NCBI GenBank assembly: GCA_019635355.1
Contig: JAHBZQ010000001.1
Location: 4,340,001 to 4,404,000, forward strand
Origin: Rhizobacter sp.
GTDB taxonomy: Bacteria > Pseudomonadota > Gammaproteobacteria > Burkholderiales > Burkholderiaceae_C
Reading direction: 5' to 3'
Length of the DNA stretch: 64,000 nucleotides
This document shows positions 32,621 through 41,892 of this stretch, in pieces (positions within the stretch are counted from its first letter, which is position 1; each line of letters opens with the position of its first letter). Under the pieces are notes generated by a model. It was not told where the DNA came from, searched no databases, and saw nothing but the letters and a program-made list of their open reading frames with translations. The position numbers and the translations under genes were made by a program.

Positions 32621-34213
32621 ATGTTGTTCAAGACCATCGGCCGCTGGGTCGTGGTGGCGTCGCTGCTCGCCATCGCCTCAGGCTGCGCCACCGTCAACCA
32701 GGGCATTCCGGAAAAGCTCGAACCCACGGCCGGCGCCGTCGTGCTCAAGCTGCAGAGCGTGCAACGCCTGGGCGCGACCAACGGCAAGTGGACGCGCATG
32801 ACCGTCGTCGAGCAGAAGTCTGGCCTCGCGACGGAGCTCGTCGACACCGCACCCATCGATGCCCAGCACTCGCTCTTCGCGCAGCCGCTGCCAGCCGGCA
32901 CCTACACCGTCAAGTCGCTCGATGCGCCCGGCGTTGCACCCGCGACCTTCGGCATCCTCGGTGCCGTGATCATCCAGGCGATGACGTCTGACCAGCACGG
33001 CCCCAACCAGGGCCTGGGCAGCTTCACCGTCGAACCCGGCAGCGTGACCAACCTCGGCCTGATCGTCGCCGCGCCGCCGCGTGACAACGAGAAGCAGATG
33101 CCCATGGCGGTGGTGGCCGACGAGCGCGCGCAATCGGCGGTGAGCGCCGACCTCGACGCCGCCTCGCGCCGCAACACCCAGGCGCTGCGCACCCGCAGCT
33201 GGGACAAGGCGCCCGACCCGAAGCAGCTCGACCTGGCGCTGGAGATCGTGCGCACGCGGGCGAGCTACGTGTCGCCGCTCGACGTCACGGCCGACGGGCG
33301 TGTGCTGCTCGGCACCGCGATGGGCCTGCTGCACGTGCGCGACACCGCGGGCCGCTGGAGCACGCTGTCGACCGGCAGCTTCGACACCCTGGGCTACGTG
33401 CGCGAGCTGCCCGACGGGCGCATCGTGGCCGGCACGCAGAGCGGCCGTTATCACCTCTTCGACCCGGCCACGCGCAGCTGGTCGTCGCGCCGCGTGGCCG
33501 ACGAAGGCCGCATCCTGCAGATCGAGCCGATGGGCGCGGGCGGCTTTGCGCTGCTGCTCGGCAACGGCGTGCAGCTCGGCGCGCAGTCGAAGCTGCGCGT
33601 GCTTTTCGTGCGCGACCTCGCCGCCGCCGAGCCTGCGCCGCGCGAAGTGCTGGTGCTCGAAGGCTTCCCGGCGATGGGCGCGGTGCCCATGTTCTTCGAC
33701 GGCAAGGACCTCGTCGTCGTCTTCAACCACGTGGGCATCACCCGCACCGCCGACCTCTACCGCATCGACCCCGTCGCTGCGCAGCCGCGTGTGGAGAAAC
33801 AGTCGCACTGGACGAGCCGCTTCTACCGCGTGCCCGACAACGTGCTGCTGCGCGACCGCATGAACGGCATGTCGCTCTACAGCGATGCGTCGACCGACAA
33901 CGGCGCCACCTGGCAGCTCACCGAGCATGCCAACGGCTCGATGGCGAAGTTCGCCACGCGCAGCACCGGCTACGGCCTGTCGTTCAAGTCGATGGGCATG
34001 AAGTCTTCGACCTTCAGCCTCAGCAAGACCACCGACGGCGGCAAGACCTGGGTCGACGTGGGCAAGCCCTTCGACTCCGGCGGCAACGGCACGCCGATGC
34101 AGCTCGCCCTGACGGCCGACAAGCGCCCGCTCGTCTACACCGGCGCGCAGCTGCTCAGCACCTCCGACGAAGGTGCCACCTGGACGGTGGAGTGGCCGCT
34201 GGCCACCCGCTGA
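32621..34213 (+). CDS. Lipoprotein with beta-propeller (BNR/Ycf48-like) repeats
   Basis: 530 residues from the ATG at 32621, which follows GGGAGAAATC. Lipobox IASGC (about Cys21). After a beta-sandwich-like N-terminal part (about 35-170) a propeller region spans about 190-530 with repeating blades such as VLLGTAMGLLHVRDTAGRWSTLS, RIVAGTQSGRYHLFDP, SDASTDNGATWQLTEH and LLSTSDEGATWTVEW. The SxDxGxTW elements are BNR repeats of sialidase/Ycf48-type folds. Function unknown; it is likely to sit on the periplasmic face of the outer membrane. No partner gene. Confidence 0.75.
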   Translation: MLFKTIGRWVVVASLLAIASGCATVNQGIPEKLEPTAGAVVLKLQSVQRLGATNGKWTRMTVVEQKSGLATELVDTAPIDAQHSLFAQPLPAGTYTVKSLDAPGVAPATFGILGAVIIQAMTSDQHGPNQGLGSFTVEPGSVTNLGLIVAAPPRDNEKQMPMAVVADERAQSAVSADLDAASRRNTQALRTRSWDKAPDPKQLDLALEIVRTRASYVSPLDVTADGRVLLGTAMGLLHVRDTAGRWSTLSTGSFDTLGYVRELPDGRIVAGTQSGRYHLFDPATRSWSSRRVADEGRILQIEPMGAGGFALLLGNGVQLGAQSKLRVLFVRDLAAAEPAPREVLVLEGFPAMGAVPMFFDGKDLVVVFNHVGITRTADLYRIDPVAAQPRVEKQSHWTSRFYRVPDNVLLRDRMNGMSLYSDASTDNGATWQLTEHANGSMAKFATRSTGYGLSFKSMGMKSSTFSLSKTTDGGKTWVDVGKPFDSGGNGTPMQLALTADKRPLVYTGAQLLSTSDEGATWTVEWPLATR

Positions 34214-34225
34214 TGGCGCGGTGCC

Positions 34226-34265
34226 CCTATCGGGGCCATTGGCAGCTTCCCTATTGAAGCCATTG
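34226..34265 (+). promoter_or_regulatory. Tandem imperfect repeat upstream of katG (operator candidate)
   Basis: CCTATNGNNGCCATTG occurs twice with a 24-bp period (34226-34241 and 34250-34265), 84-123 bp before the katG start. A peroxide-responsive regulator could use it, but the spacing does not fit the four-part OxyR consensus well. Confidence 0.35.
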
Positions 34266-34348
34266 CCGGCCTCAAATTGACCGGCTGCGGCGGTGAGCGC
34301 GACCATGAGCGCCTCACCCCCGCAGTCGTCGTCACACAGGAGGCCAGC

Positions 34349-36568
34349 ATGTCCACCGAAGCCAAATGCCCGTTCTCGGGCGCTCCACAACAGCCACCGC
34401 AACGCAAGCACACCGCCGCCGGTGCCAAGGGCAACCGCGACTGGTGGCCCGACCAGCTCAACCTCGCCATCCTTCACCTGCACTCGGCGAAGGCCAACCC
34501 GATGGGCGAGCAGTTCAAGTACGCCGAGGCATTCAAGACCCTCGACCTCGACGCCGTCGTCCAGGACCTCCACGCCCTGATGACCGACTCGCAGGACTGG
34601 TGGCCCGCCGACTACGGCCACTACGGCCCCTTCTTCATCCGCATGGCCTGGCACTCGGCCGGCACCTACCGCGTGCAAGACGGCCGCGGCGGCGCCGGCA
34701 CCGGCGCGCAGCGCTTCGCGCCGCTCAACAGCTGGCCCGACAACGGCAACCTCGACAAGGCCCGCCGCCTGCTGTGGCCCATCAAGCAGAAGTACGGCAA
34801 GAAACTCTCGTGGGCCGACCTGATGATCCTCGCCGGCAACGTGGCGCTGGAGTCGATGGGCTTCAAGACCTTCGGCTTCGCCGGCGGCCGCGCCGACATC
34901 TGGGAGCCCGAGACCGACATCTACTGGGGCCCCGAGACCACCTGGCTCGGTGACGAGCGCTACGCCGGCGACCGCGATCTCGCCAACCCGCTGGCCGCCG
35001 TGCAGATGGGCCTCATCTACGTCAACCCCGAAGGCCCCAACGGCAAGCCCGACCCGCTCGCGTCGGCGCGCGACATCCGCGAGACCTTCAAACGCATGGC
35101 GATGAACGACGAAGAGACCGTCGCCCTCGTGGCTGGCGGCCACACCTTCGGCAAGGCCCACGGCGCGGGCGACGCCAAGCACGTGGGCTGCGACCCCGAA
35201 GGCGGCGCCGTCGAAGACCAGGGCCTCGGCTGGAAGAACACTTTCGGCAACGGCATGGGCGTCTACACCATCACGAGCGGCATCGAAGGCGCGTGGACGC
35301 CCACGCCCACCAAGTGGGACAACAGCTACTTCGAGACCCTCTTCGGCTACGAGTGGGAGCTGACCAAGAGCCCTGCCGGTGCCCACCAGTGGCGCCCCAA
35401 GGGCGGCGCCGGGGCTGGCACCGTGCCCGATGCGCACGACCCCAGCAAGCGCCACGCGCCGATGATGACCACCGCCGACCTCGCGCTGCGCGTCGACCCC
35501 GCCTACGAGAAGATCTCGCGTCGCTTCTTGCAGCACCCCGACCAGCTCGCCGACGCCTTCGCCCGCGCCTGGTACAAGCTCACCCACCGCGACATGGGCC
35601 CGCGCTCGCGCTACCTCGGCAAGCTCGTGCCGAAGGAAGTGCTGTTGTGGCAAGACCCGGTGCCCGAGGTCGACCACCCGCTGGTCGACGACCAGGACGT
35701 GGCCGCCCTCAAGGCCCAGGTGCTCGCCTCGGGCCTGAGCGTCTCGCAGCTCGTGACGACCGCCTGGGCCTCGGCCTCCACCTTCCGCGGCGGCGACAAG
35801 CGCGGCGGTGCCAACGGTGCGCGCATCCGCCTCGCGCCGCAGAAGGAGTGGGAGGCGAACCAGCCCGCCGAACTCGGCGAGGTGCTCGCCAAGCTCGAAG
35901 CCGTGCGCAAGGCGTTCAACGATTCTCAGAAAGGCGGCAAGAAGATCTCGCTCGCCGACCTCATCGTGCTCGCCGGCACCGCGGCCGTCGAAGCCGCCGC
36001 GAAGAAGGCCGGTGTCGACATCACCGTGCCCTTCACACCCGGCCGCACCGATGCGTCGCAAGAGCAGACCGACGTCGACTCGATGCAGTACCTCGAGCCC
36101 ATCGCCGATGGCTTTCGCAACTACGTGAAGAAGGGCCATGGCCTCGAAGCCTCGGTGGCCGAGCTGCTGATCGACAAGGCCCAGCTGCTCACCCTGAGCG
36201 CCCCCGAGATGACGGCGCTCGTGGGTGGGCTGCGCATGCTCGGGGCCAACCACGGGCAGTCGAAGCACGGCGTCTTCACTGCCCAGGCCGACACCTTGAG
36301 CAACGACTTCTTCGTCAACCTGCTCGACATGCGCACCCAGTGGGCGCGCGCCGAGGGCAGCGAGGGCGTGCTCGAAGGCCGCGACCGCAAGACCGGCCAG
36401 CTCAAGTGGACGGCCACCGCCGTCGACCTCGTGTTCGGCTCCAACGCGCAGCTGCGCGCGCTGTCGGAGGTCTACGCGTCGGCCGACGACGGCCAGCAGG
36501 TGCTGGTGCGCGATTTCGCGCGCGCCTGGGTCAAGGTGATGAACCTCGACCGCTACGACCTGCTGTGA
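34349..36568 (+). CDS. katG: Catalase-peroxidase
   Basis: 739 residues, normal for bacterial KatG. The ATG at 34349 follows CAGGAGGCCAGC. The distal active site has Arg98, Trp101 and His102 (FIRMAWHSAGTYR). Tyr224 and Met250 complete the Trp-Tyr-Met cross-link typical of KatG, and the proximal heme ligand is His265 in VAGGHTFGKAHG. The C-terminal half is the inactive duplicate domain (about 430-739). It destroys hydrogen peroxide by catalase and peroxidase activities in the cytoplasm. No oxyR gene lies beside it. Confidence 0.97.
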   Translation: MSTEAKCPFSGAPQQPPQRKHTAAGAKGNRDWWPDQLNLAILHLHSAKANPMGEQFKYAEAFKTLDLDAVVQDLHALMTDSQDWWPADYGHYGPFFIRMAWHSAGTYRVQDGRGGAGTGAQRFAPLNSWPDNGNLDKARRLLWPIKQKYGKKLSWADLMILAGNVALESMGFKTFGFAGGRADIWEPETDIYWGPETTWLGDERYAGDRDLANPLAAVQMGLIYVNPEGPNGKPDPLASARDIRETFKRMAMNDEETVALVAGGHTFGKAHGAGDAKHVGCDPEGGAVEDQGLGWKNTFGNGMGVYTITSGIEGAWTPTPTKWDNSYFETLFGYEWELTKSPAGAHQWRPKGGAGAGTVPDAHDPSKRHAPMMTTADLALRVDPAYEKISRRFLQHPDQLADAFARAWYKLTHRDMGPRSRYLGKLVPKEVLLWQDPVPEVDHPLVDDQDVAALKAQVLASGLSVSQLVTTAWASASTFRGGDKRGGANGARIRLAPQKEWEANQPAELGEVLAKLEAVRKAFNDSQKGGKKISLADLIVLAGTAAVEAAAKKAGVDITVPFTPGRTDASQEQTDVDSMQYLEPIADGFRNYVKKGHGLEASVAELLIDKAQLLTLSAPEMTALVGGLRMLGANHGQSKHGVFTAQADTLSNDFFVNLLDMRTQWARAEGSEGVLEGRDRKTGQLKWTATAVDLVFGSNAQLRALSEVYASADDGQQVLVRDFARAWVKVMNLDRYDLL

Positions 36569-36583
36569 GGCGCAGCCGCACGC

Positions 36584-37522
36584 TCACAGCGTGGTGATGA
36601 CCATCCGGTCGCCCTCGGTCTGGAGCGTCGACTGCGGGATGTGCAGGAAGATCTTGCGCCCGGCCACCGCATACACCCGTTGCGTGTTGCCGCTGCGCAG
36701 GACCAGCGTCTTGATGCCCTCGCTGCTGCCCGCGCCGCCGGCGACCGTCCACTTGATCGGCCCGAAGCCGTTGCTCCACTTCAGCTTCACGTCACCGCTG
36801 GAGATGTCGACCGCCAGCAGCAGCCCGGCGAACTCGACGTGCGTGGTCGTCTTGAGCGTGCGGCCGTCTTCCGACGGGGCGCGGTGATGCAGCTCGCGCG
36901 CCAGGGCGAAGTCTGCCGCGCGGATGGCGGCCAGCCGGGCCTCCACCGCTTGCAGGTCTTGCGCCGTGAAGCCGCCCGACTGCTGAGACAGCGCCAGCGG
37001 GCGGTACAGGCCGACGAAGTCGCGCACCGCGTCGCGCAGCGTGGCCATGCTGTCGGGGTAGAGCAGCTGAGGAGTGCCCTTGGCCTGCGCCTCGCGCACC
37101 GCCTTGATCAGGAAGCCGGCGGTGTCGCTCAGCTTCTGCGTGCGCTGCTGTTCGAGGCGAGTCGATTCGTCGGCCTTCTCGCGTGAGCGCACGGCAAGGG
37201 CCTTGGCGCTCTGCGCCAGCGCGTCGGCCTCGGCGTGGCGCCCCCACGCTCTCGCCAGGCTCGCCTTCTGCTGCGTGGCGGCCAGCTCCGACTCGAGGTG
37301 GCGCGCCACCGCCCGCGCTTCCGCGGCGCCCCGCGCTTGCTTCTCGACCGTGCGGCTCGTGCTGACCAGAAAACCGAGCGGCTTCTGGATGGTTTGCGTC
37401 ACCCCCAGCTCTTCGGCCGTCAGCCGCCGCTCCGACACACCTTCCAGCTCCGACCCGCCGCAGCCGGCGAGGGTGGCTGAAAAAGCACACAACAGAATGA
37501 ACCTGGCGATGTTGCGTCCCAT
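36584..37522 (-). CDS. Lipoprotein with long coiled region, unknown function
   Basis: 312 residues. Lipobox TLAGC places the lipid at Cys21. A long alpha-helical, probably coiled-coil segment (about 50-165, rich in Ala, Arg, Glu and Lys) is followed by a beta-rich C-terminus (about 220-312) ending near the membrane-proximal SGNTQRVYAVAGRK. I do not recognise a family. It is convergent with katG (stops 15 nt apart). Confidence 0.7.
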   Translation of the reverse strand: MGRNIARFILLCAFSATLAGCGGSELEGVSERRLTAEELGVTQTIQKPLGFLVSTSRTVEKQARGAAEARAVARHLESELAATQQKASLARAWGRHAEADALAQSAKALAVRSREKADESTRLEQQRTQKLSDTAGFLIKAVREAQAKGTPQLLYPDSMATLRDAVRDFVGLYRPLALSQQSGGFTAQDLQAVEARLAAIRAADFALARELHHRAPSEDGRTLKTTTHVEFAGLLLAVDISSGDVKLKWSNGFGPIKWTVAGGAGSSEGIKTLVLRSGNTQRVYAVAGRKIFLHIPQSTLQTEGDRMVITTL

Positions 37523-37851
37523 TTGGGGCCTCCGCGTAGTGAATGAACTCGTGCGTTGAGGCTCATTTCACGGGGAGATGGCCGGCACACCATTCGTACT
37601 TCCCACAGCAGCCTGGCGGGGCCGACAACGCAGAGAATGCGAAGCTAACCCGTCAGCGGTTGGGTGCCGGGCCGGCAGATGTGTCGCATCAAGCTTCTAC
37701 CGAGGGAGCCGCTGGTCGATGGTCAGCGCCCAGGGGCACACCGTGGCGCGCGGTGGCAGCAGGTCGGGCTGCGCCGCATTCTTGAGGCGGCCACTCGGGT
37801 ACTGGCGGTTACGGCCGCGGGGCCGCCGTCGAGACGCAGCCGAGGGTGCGC
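37523..37851. other. Intergenic stretch without a supported gene
   Basis: 329 nt between a minus-strand lipoprotein start and the stop of a minus-strand DUF1328 gene. Short reading frames exist on both strands, but none has a plausible start, ribosome site or recognisable product. I see no clear repeat or RNA structure. Confidence 0.6.
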
Positions 37852-38025
37852 TCAGAAGACCAGCGTGCCCAGCAAGACCCCGAAGATCAGCACGATCAGG
37901 AAGATCACCAGCGCGATCGCGAAGAGCACCTTCGCGATCTTGCGCGAGCCCGACGCGACGCCCGTGAAGCCGAAGAGGCCGGCGACGAGGGAGATGATGA
38001 AGAAGATGATGGCCCACTTGAGCAT
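37852..38025 (-). CDS. DUF1328 small membrane protein
   Basis: 57 residues. Two hydrophobic helices (about 2-22 and 29-52) with the family pattern MLKWAIIFFIISLVAGLFGF and a short GVASGSRKIAKVLFAI loop. Family members (YtjA-like) are small inner-membrane proteins of unknown role, often induced in stress. The start at 38025 follows CAGGAGTCACAC. It is divergent from hsdM, with a 113-nt shared upstream region. Confidence 0.85.
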   Translation of the reverse strand: MLKWAIIFFIISLVAGLFGFTGVASGSRKIAKVLFAIALVIFLIVLIFGVLLGTLVF

Positions 38026-38138
38026 GTGTGACTCCTGGTTGTAGAACTCGGCGAGCAAACGGCGTTCCGCCCGAGCAGTTTTGCGCAGCAGCTTAGGATT
38101 CGCCCCCGCGAGCCCCTCTTCCCGACGATCTGCTCTCC

Positions 38139-40559
38139 ATGGCCATCAAGAAATCCGAGCTGTACTCTTCCCTTTGGGCCTCTTGCGACGAGCTGCGTGG
38201 CGGCATGGACGCCAGCCAGTACAAGGATTACGTGCTGGCCCTGCTGTTCATCAAGTACATCAGCGACAAGTACGCCCACGCGCCCATCTCGCCCATCACC
38301 ATCCCCAAGGGCGCGAGCTTCAACGACATGGTGGCCCTGAAAGGCCGCCCCGACATCGGCGACCTGATCAACAAGCAGATCGTCCAGCCGCTGGAGACGG
38401 AGAACCGCATCCGCATCAAGGCCAACTTCAACGACCCGGCCCTGCTTGGCCAGGGCAAGGAGATGGTCGAACGGCTGGGCAACCTGATTGCCATTTTCGA
38501 GAACCCGGCGCTCGACTTCAGCAAGAACCGTGCGGAGGGTGACGACATCTTGGGTGATGCGTATGAGTACCTCATGCGCCACTTCGCCACCGAGAGCGGC
38601 AAGAGCAAAGGGCAGTTCTACACGCCAGCCGAAGTGAGCCGCGTGGTGGCCAGCGTGTTGGGCATCGCAGGCGCCAACACCACCAACAAAACCACCGTCT
38701 ACGACCCGACCTGTGGCTCGGGGTCGCTCTTGCTCAAGGTGGGTGAGGCGGCCAGCGCCAACGTCACGCTCTACGGCCAAGAGAAAGACGAAGCCACCAG
38801 CGGCCTGGCGCAGATGAACATGGTCTTGCACAACAAGCCCGGCGCCAGGATCGAGCAAGGCAACACCCTCACCGACCCCAAGTTCCTCGACGGTGAGGGC
38901 CTCAAGACCTTCGACTACGTGGTGGCCAACCCGCCGTTTTCAGACAAGCGCTGGAGCACCGGCATCACCGATCCGCTCACCGAGCGTTTCGAGCGCTTCA
39001 CGACCTACGGTGTACCGCCCGCCAAGCAGGGCGACTACGCCTACCTGCTGCACATCGTGCGCTCGCTCAAAAGCAGCGGCACGGCGGCCTGCATCCTGCC
39101 GCACGGCGTGCTGTTCCGCGGCAACGCCGAGGCCGACATCCGCCGGAACCTCGTGCGCCGTGGGCTCATCAAGGGCCTGATCGGCCTGCCGGCCAACCTT
39201 TTCTACGGCACCGGCATCCCGGCCGTCATCGTCGTCATCGACAAGAGCGCTGCGGCCTCGCGACGCGCCATCTTCATGATCGACGCCAGCCAGGGCTACC
39301 TCAAGGACGGCCCCAAGAACCGCCTGCGCGAGCGCGACATCCACCGCATCGTCGACACCTTCGCCCGGCAGGACGAGAGCGACCCGCGCTACGCCCGCCT
39401 GGTGGGCTTCGACGAGATCGAGCGCCACGATTTCAACCTCAACCTGCCGCGCTACATCGACAGCGCCCAGGCCGAGGACCGGCAAGACATCGAAGGCCAC
39501 CTGCGCGGCGGCATTCCCGTGGCGGATGTGGAGGCCCTCGGTCGCTACTGGGCCGTGTGCCCGCAGCTCCGGGCCACGCTCTTCCGCCCCAACCGCGAGG
39601 GTTATGTCGACCTCGCCGTGGCGCCGGCCGCCATCAAGCCGACCATCCACGAGCACCCGGAGTTCAAGGCCTTCATCGCGCAGATGAACACCCACTTTGC
39701 CGCGTGGCGCGATCAGACCGCGGCCGTGCTCAAGACGCTGCAGCCCGGCTTTCACCCCAAGGAGCTGATCGTGCGCATGTCGGAAAGCGCGCTCAGCTGC
39801 TACTGGGACCGGCCGCTGATCGACCCCTATGCCGTCTACCAGCACGTGATGGACCACTGGGCCGAGACCATGCAGGACGACTGCTACCTCATCGCCGCCG
39901 AGGGCTGGCGCGCCGAGACGCACCGCGTGATCGAGGTGAAGAAGGGCAAGGATGGCAAGCCCGGCAAGCAGATCGACAAGGGCTGGGCCTGTGACCTCGT
40001 GCCCAAGCGCTACCTCGTGGCGCGCTACTTCGCGGCCGAGCAGGCCGCCATCGATGGCCTGAGCGCCGAGCTGGAAGCGGTGCTTGCGCAGATCACCGAG
40101 CTGGAAGAAGAGCACGGTGGTGAGGAGGCGGTGTTTTCAAGCTTCGACAAGGTCAACGCCGCCAGCGTGAAAGAGCGGTTGCGCGAGATCGGCGATGACG
40201 CTGACGCTGCCGAGGAGGTGCGTGTGCTCGCCGAATGGCAGCGGCTGGCGGCGCGGGCGGCGAAGCTGAAGAAGCAACTGGCCGAGCGTGAGACGGCACT
40301 GGATGACGCGGTCTATGCGCGCTACCCGACGCTCAGCGAAGCCGAGGTGAAGGTGCTGGTGGTGGATGACAAATGGATGGCGGCGCTCGATGCGGCGGTG
40401 CATGGCGAGATGGATCGGGTGAGTCAGGCGCTGACGCAGCGTGTCAAGGAGCTGGCGGATCGGTATGGCACGGCGTTGCCGCAGATGGTGGAGCGTGTGG
40501 ACGAGTTCGACGCCAAAGTGGCGAAGCACTTGGCGGCGATGGGGTTCTCATGGAAGTGA
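38139..40559 (+). CDS. hsdM: Type I restriction-modification methyltransferase (HsdM), long form
   Basis: 806 residues. N-terminal helical domain (about 5-145), then the N6-adenine methylase core with QFYTP (159-163), S-adenosylmethionine motif DPTCGSGSLL (189-198) and catalytic NPPF (264-267). Residues about 500-806 form a long helical/coiled C-terminal extension found in one HsdM subgroup. With HsdS it methylates adenine in the target sequence, and with HsdR it cleaves unmodified DNA. The hsdS start lies inside its last ten bases, so the two are coupled. It heads the defence locus 38.1-47 kb. Confidence 0.96.
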   Translation: MAIKKSELYSSLWASCDELRGGMDASQYKDYVLALLFIKYISDKYAHAPISPITIPKGASFNDMVALKGRPDIGDLINKQIVQPLETENRIRIKANFNDPALLGQGKEMVERLGNLIAIFENPALDFSKNRAEGDDILGDAYEYLMRHFATESGKSKGQFYTPAEVSRVVASVLGIAGANTTNKTTVYDPTCGSGSLLLKVGEAASANVTLYGQEKDEATSGLAQMNMVLHNKPGARIEQGNTLTDPKFLDGEGLKTFDYVVANPPFSDKRWSTGITDPLTERFERFTTYGVPPAKQGDYAYLLHIVRSLKSSGTAACILPHGVLFRGNAEADIRRNLVRRGLIKGLIGLPANLFYGTGIPAVIVVIDKSAAASRRAIFMIDASQGYLKDGPKNRLRERDIHRIVDTFARQDESDPRYARLVGFDEIERHDFNLNLPRYIDSAQAEDRQDIEGHLRGGIPVADVEALGRYWAVCPQLRATLFRPNREGYVDLAVAPAAIKPTIHEHPEFKAFIAQMNTHFAAWRDQTAAVLKTLQPGFHPKELIVRMSESALSCYWDRPLIDPYAVYQHVMDHWAETMQDDCYLIAAEGWRAETHRVIEVKKGKDGKPGKQIDKGWACDLVPKRYLVARYFAAEQAAIDGLSAELEAVLAQITELEEEHGGEEAVFSSFDKVNAASVKERLREIGDDADAAEEVRVLAEWQRLAARAAKLKKQLAERETALDDAVYARYPTLSEAEVKVLVVDDKWMAALDAAVHGEMDRVSQALTQRVKELADRYGTALPQMVERVDEFDAKVAKHLAAMGFSWK

Positions 40560-41815
40560 GGGAGCCGAGTGTGCGGTGCCGCGCGCTGCCCAAGCTGCGC
40601 CAGACGGAGTTGGGTGTTTTTCCAGATGACTGGGCCATCGTTCCGCTGACGGAGTTTTATCGTTTCCAGAACGGGGTCAATGCGGATCGAACTGCGTATG
40701 GAAAGGGCGTTCCTTTTGTGAATGTTCTCGAAGTCATCACGCATGGAAGACTGCTGGATTCCCGTATCCCAGGGCGTGTTGAATTGCCAGAGTCTGTTCT
40801 GGCCAACTTTGCCTTGCGCTTCGGCGATGTGCTATTCAACCGCACTTCCGAGACTCAAGAAGAAGTAGGTCTGGCTTCAGTTTTTGCAGGGGATGCTGCG
40901 ACTGTGTTTGGTGGCTTCGTGATTCGAGGCATTCCTCGCAACAGCCGTCTGAAGCCAAACTTTGCGTCTTACGTCCTCAGATCACCCGCAGTAAGGGCGC
41001 AGATCATCGCGCGTGGGCAAGGTGCAGTGCGAGCGAATGTTGGGCAAGCTGATCTCGCAACAATCAAGGTGCCACTCCCGGATCCTGATGAGCAAGAAGC
41101 CATCGCCAAAGCCCTGAGCGATGCCGACGTCCTGATCGAATCACTGGAGCAACTGATCGCCAAGAAGCGCCAGATCAAGCAAGGTGCGATGCAGGAATTG
41201 TTTGCTCCTTACCGCGGCGGCAAGTGGCCTGTGGTGCCGCTTCGCGAGAACTTATTTGCTGCTCCCGACTACGGTATCAATGCACCTGCCGTGCCCTTCT
41301 CAGATCGGCTACCGACTTATTTGCGAATTACAGACATCACCGAGGATGGAAGGTTCGCGGCGTGGTCTCGTGTGTCCGTTCAACGTGTGAATGCTGAGCG
41401 CTATTACCTCGGTGACGGGGATGCTGTTTTTGCACGGACTGGTGCCAGTGTTGGAAAGTCGTATCTCTATCGGGAGTCGGACGGTCCTCTCGTGTTTGCT
41501 GGCTTTCTGATTCGTGTGCGAGTCGATCCAACGAAACTTGTGCCGGCTTTCTTTTTGTATTTCGCGCAAACGGGGCCGTACTGGGATTGGATACGCCTTA
41601 TGTCGATGCGTAGTGGGCAACCCGGCGTCAATGGCCAGCAGTTTTCCGAAATGCCTGTGCCGATGCCTTGCCTGCGAGAACAAGCCGCCATCGCCCAAAC
41701 CCTCTCCGACATGGACGCCGAACTCACCGCCCTCGAAGCCCGCCTCGCCAAGGCCCGCGCGCTCAAGCAGGGCATGGCCCAGGCGCTGCTGACCGGGCGC
41801 ATCCGGCTGGTGTGA
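40550..41815 (+). CDS. hsdS: Type I restriction-modification specificity subunit (HsdS)
   Basis: 421 residues with the two-fold layout: target recognition domain 1 (about 20-178), helical spacer DEQEAIAKALSDADVLIESL (180-199) and on to LF 218, domain 2 (about 225-374), and a second spacer LREQAAIAQTLSDMDAELTAL (from about 375). Each domain recognises half of a bipartite DNA site, and the spacer length sets the gap. The coding sequence of the two recognition domains is clearly poorer in GC than the spacers and neighbours, as expected for exchanged domains. The ATG at 40550 overlaps the hsdM stop by ten bases. The target site cannot be read from sequence. Confidence 0.95.
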   Translation: MEVREPSVRCRALPKLRQTELGVFPDDWAIVPLTEFYRFQNGVNADRTAYGKGVPFVNVLEVITHGRLLDSRIPGRVELPESVLANFALRFGDVLFNRTSETQEEVGLASVFAGDAATVFGGFVIRGIPRNSRLKPNFASYVLRSPAVRAQIIARGQGAVRANVGQADLATIKVPLPDPDEQEAIAKALSDADVLIESLEQLIAKKRQIKQGAMQELFAPYRGGKWPVVPLRENLFAAPDYGINAPAVPFSDRLPTYLRITDITEDGRFAAWSRVSVQRVNAERYYLGDGDAVFARTGASVGKSYLYRESDGPLVFAGFLIRVRVDPTKLVPAFFLYFAQTGPYWDWIRLMSMRSGQPGVNGQQFSEMPVPMPCLREQAAIAQTLSDMDAELTALEARLAKARALKQGMAQALLTGRIRLV

Positions 41816-41840
41816 GCCGTGCGGCGGCCCACTATTGCTT

Positions 41841-41881
41841 TTTATCTGCAAACAGATAAATTATCTGAATTCAGATAATTT
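41841..41881. promoter_or_regulatory. Double palindrome upstream of the AAA ATPase gene (operator candidate)
   Basis: A first dyad TTTATCTG-CAAA-CAGATAAA (41841-41860) is followed at once by a perfect 24-bp palindrome (41858-41881) centred on GAATTC. All arms share the word TATCTG or its inverse. The block is an AT-rich island ending 11 bases before the ATPase ATG at 41893, ideal for a dimeric repressor controlling the ATPase and perhaps hsdR. Confidence 0.7.
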
Positions 41882-41892
41882 CCGATAAACCC

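Noticed and set aside
34221..34265. Canonical OxyR site before katG
   Set aside because: The CTAT elements are 24 bp apart and lack the inverse ATAG partners of the consensus.
32678..36268. A 1196-codon minus-strand frame opposite the propeller lipoprotein and katG
   Set aside because: Antisense shadow of two well-supported genes with no recognisable domain.
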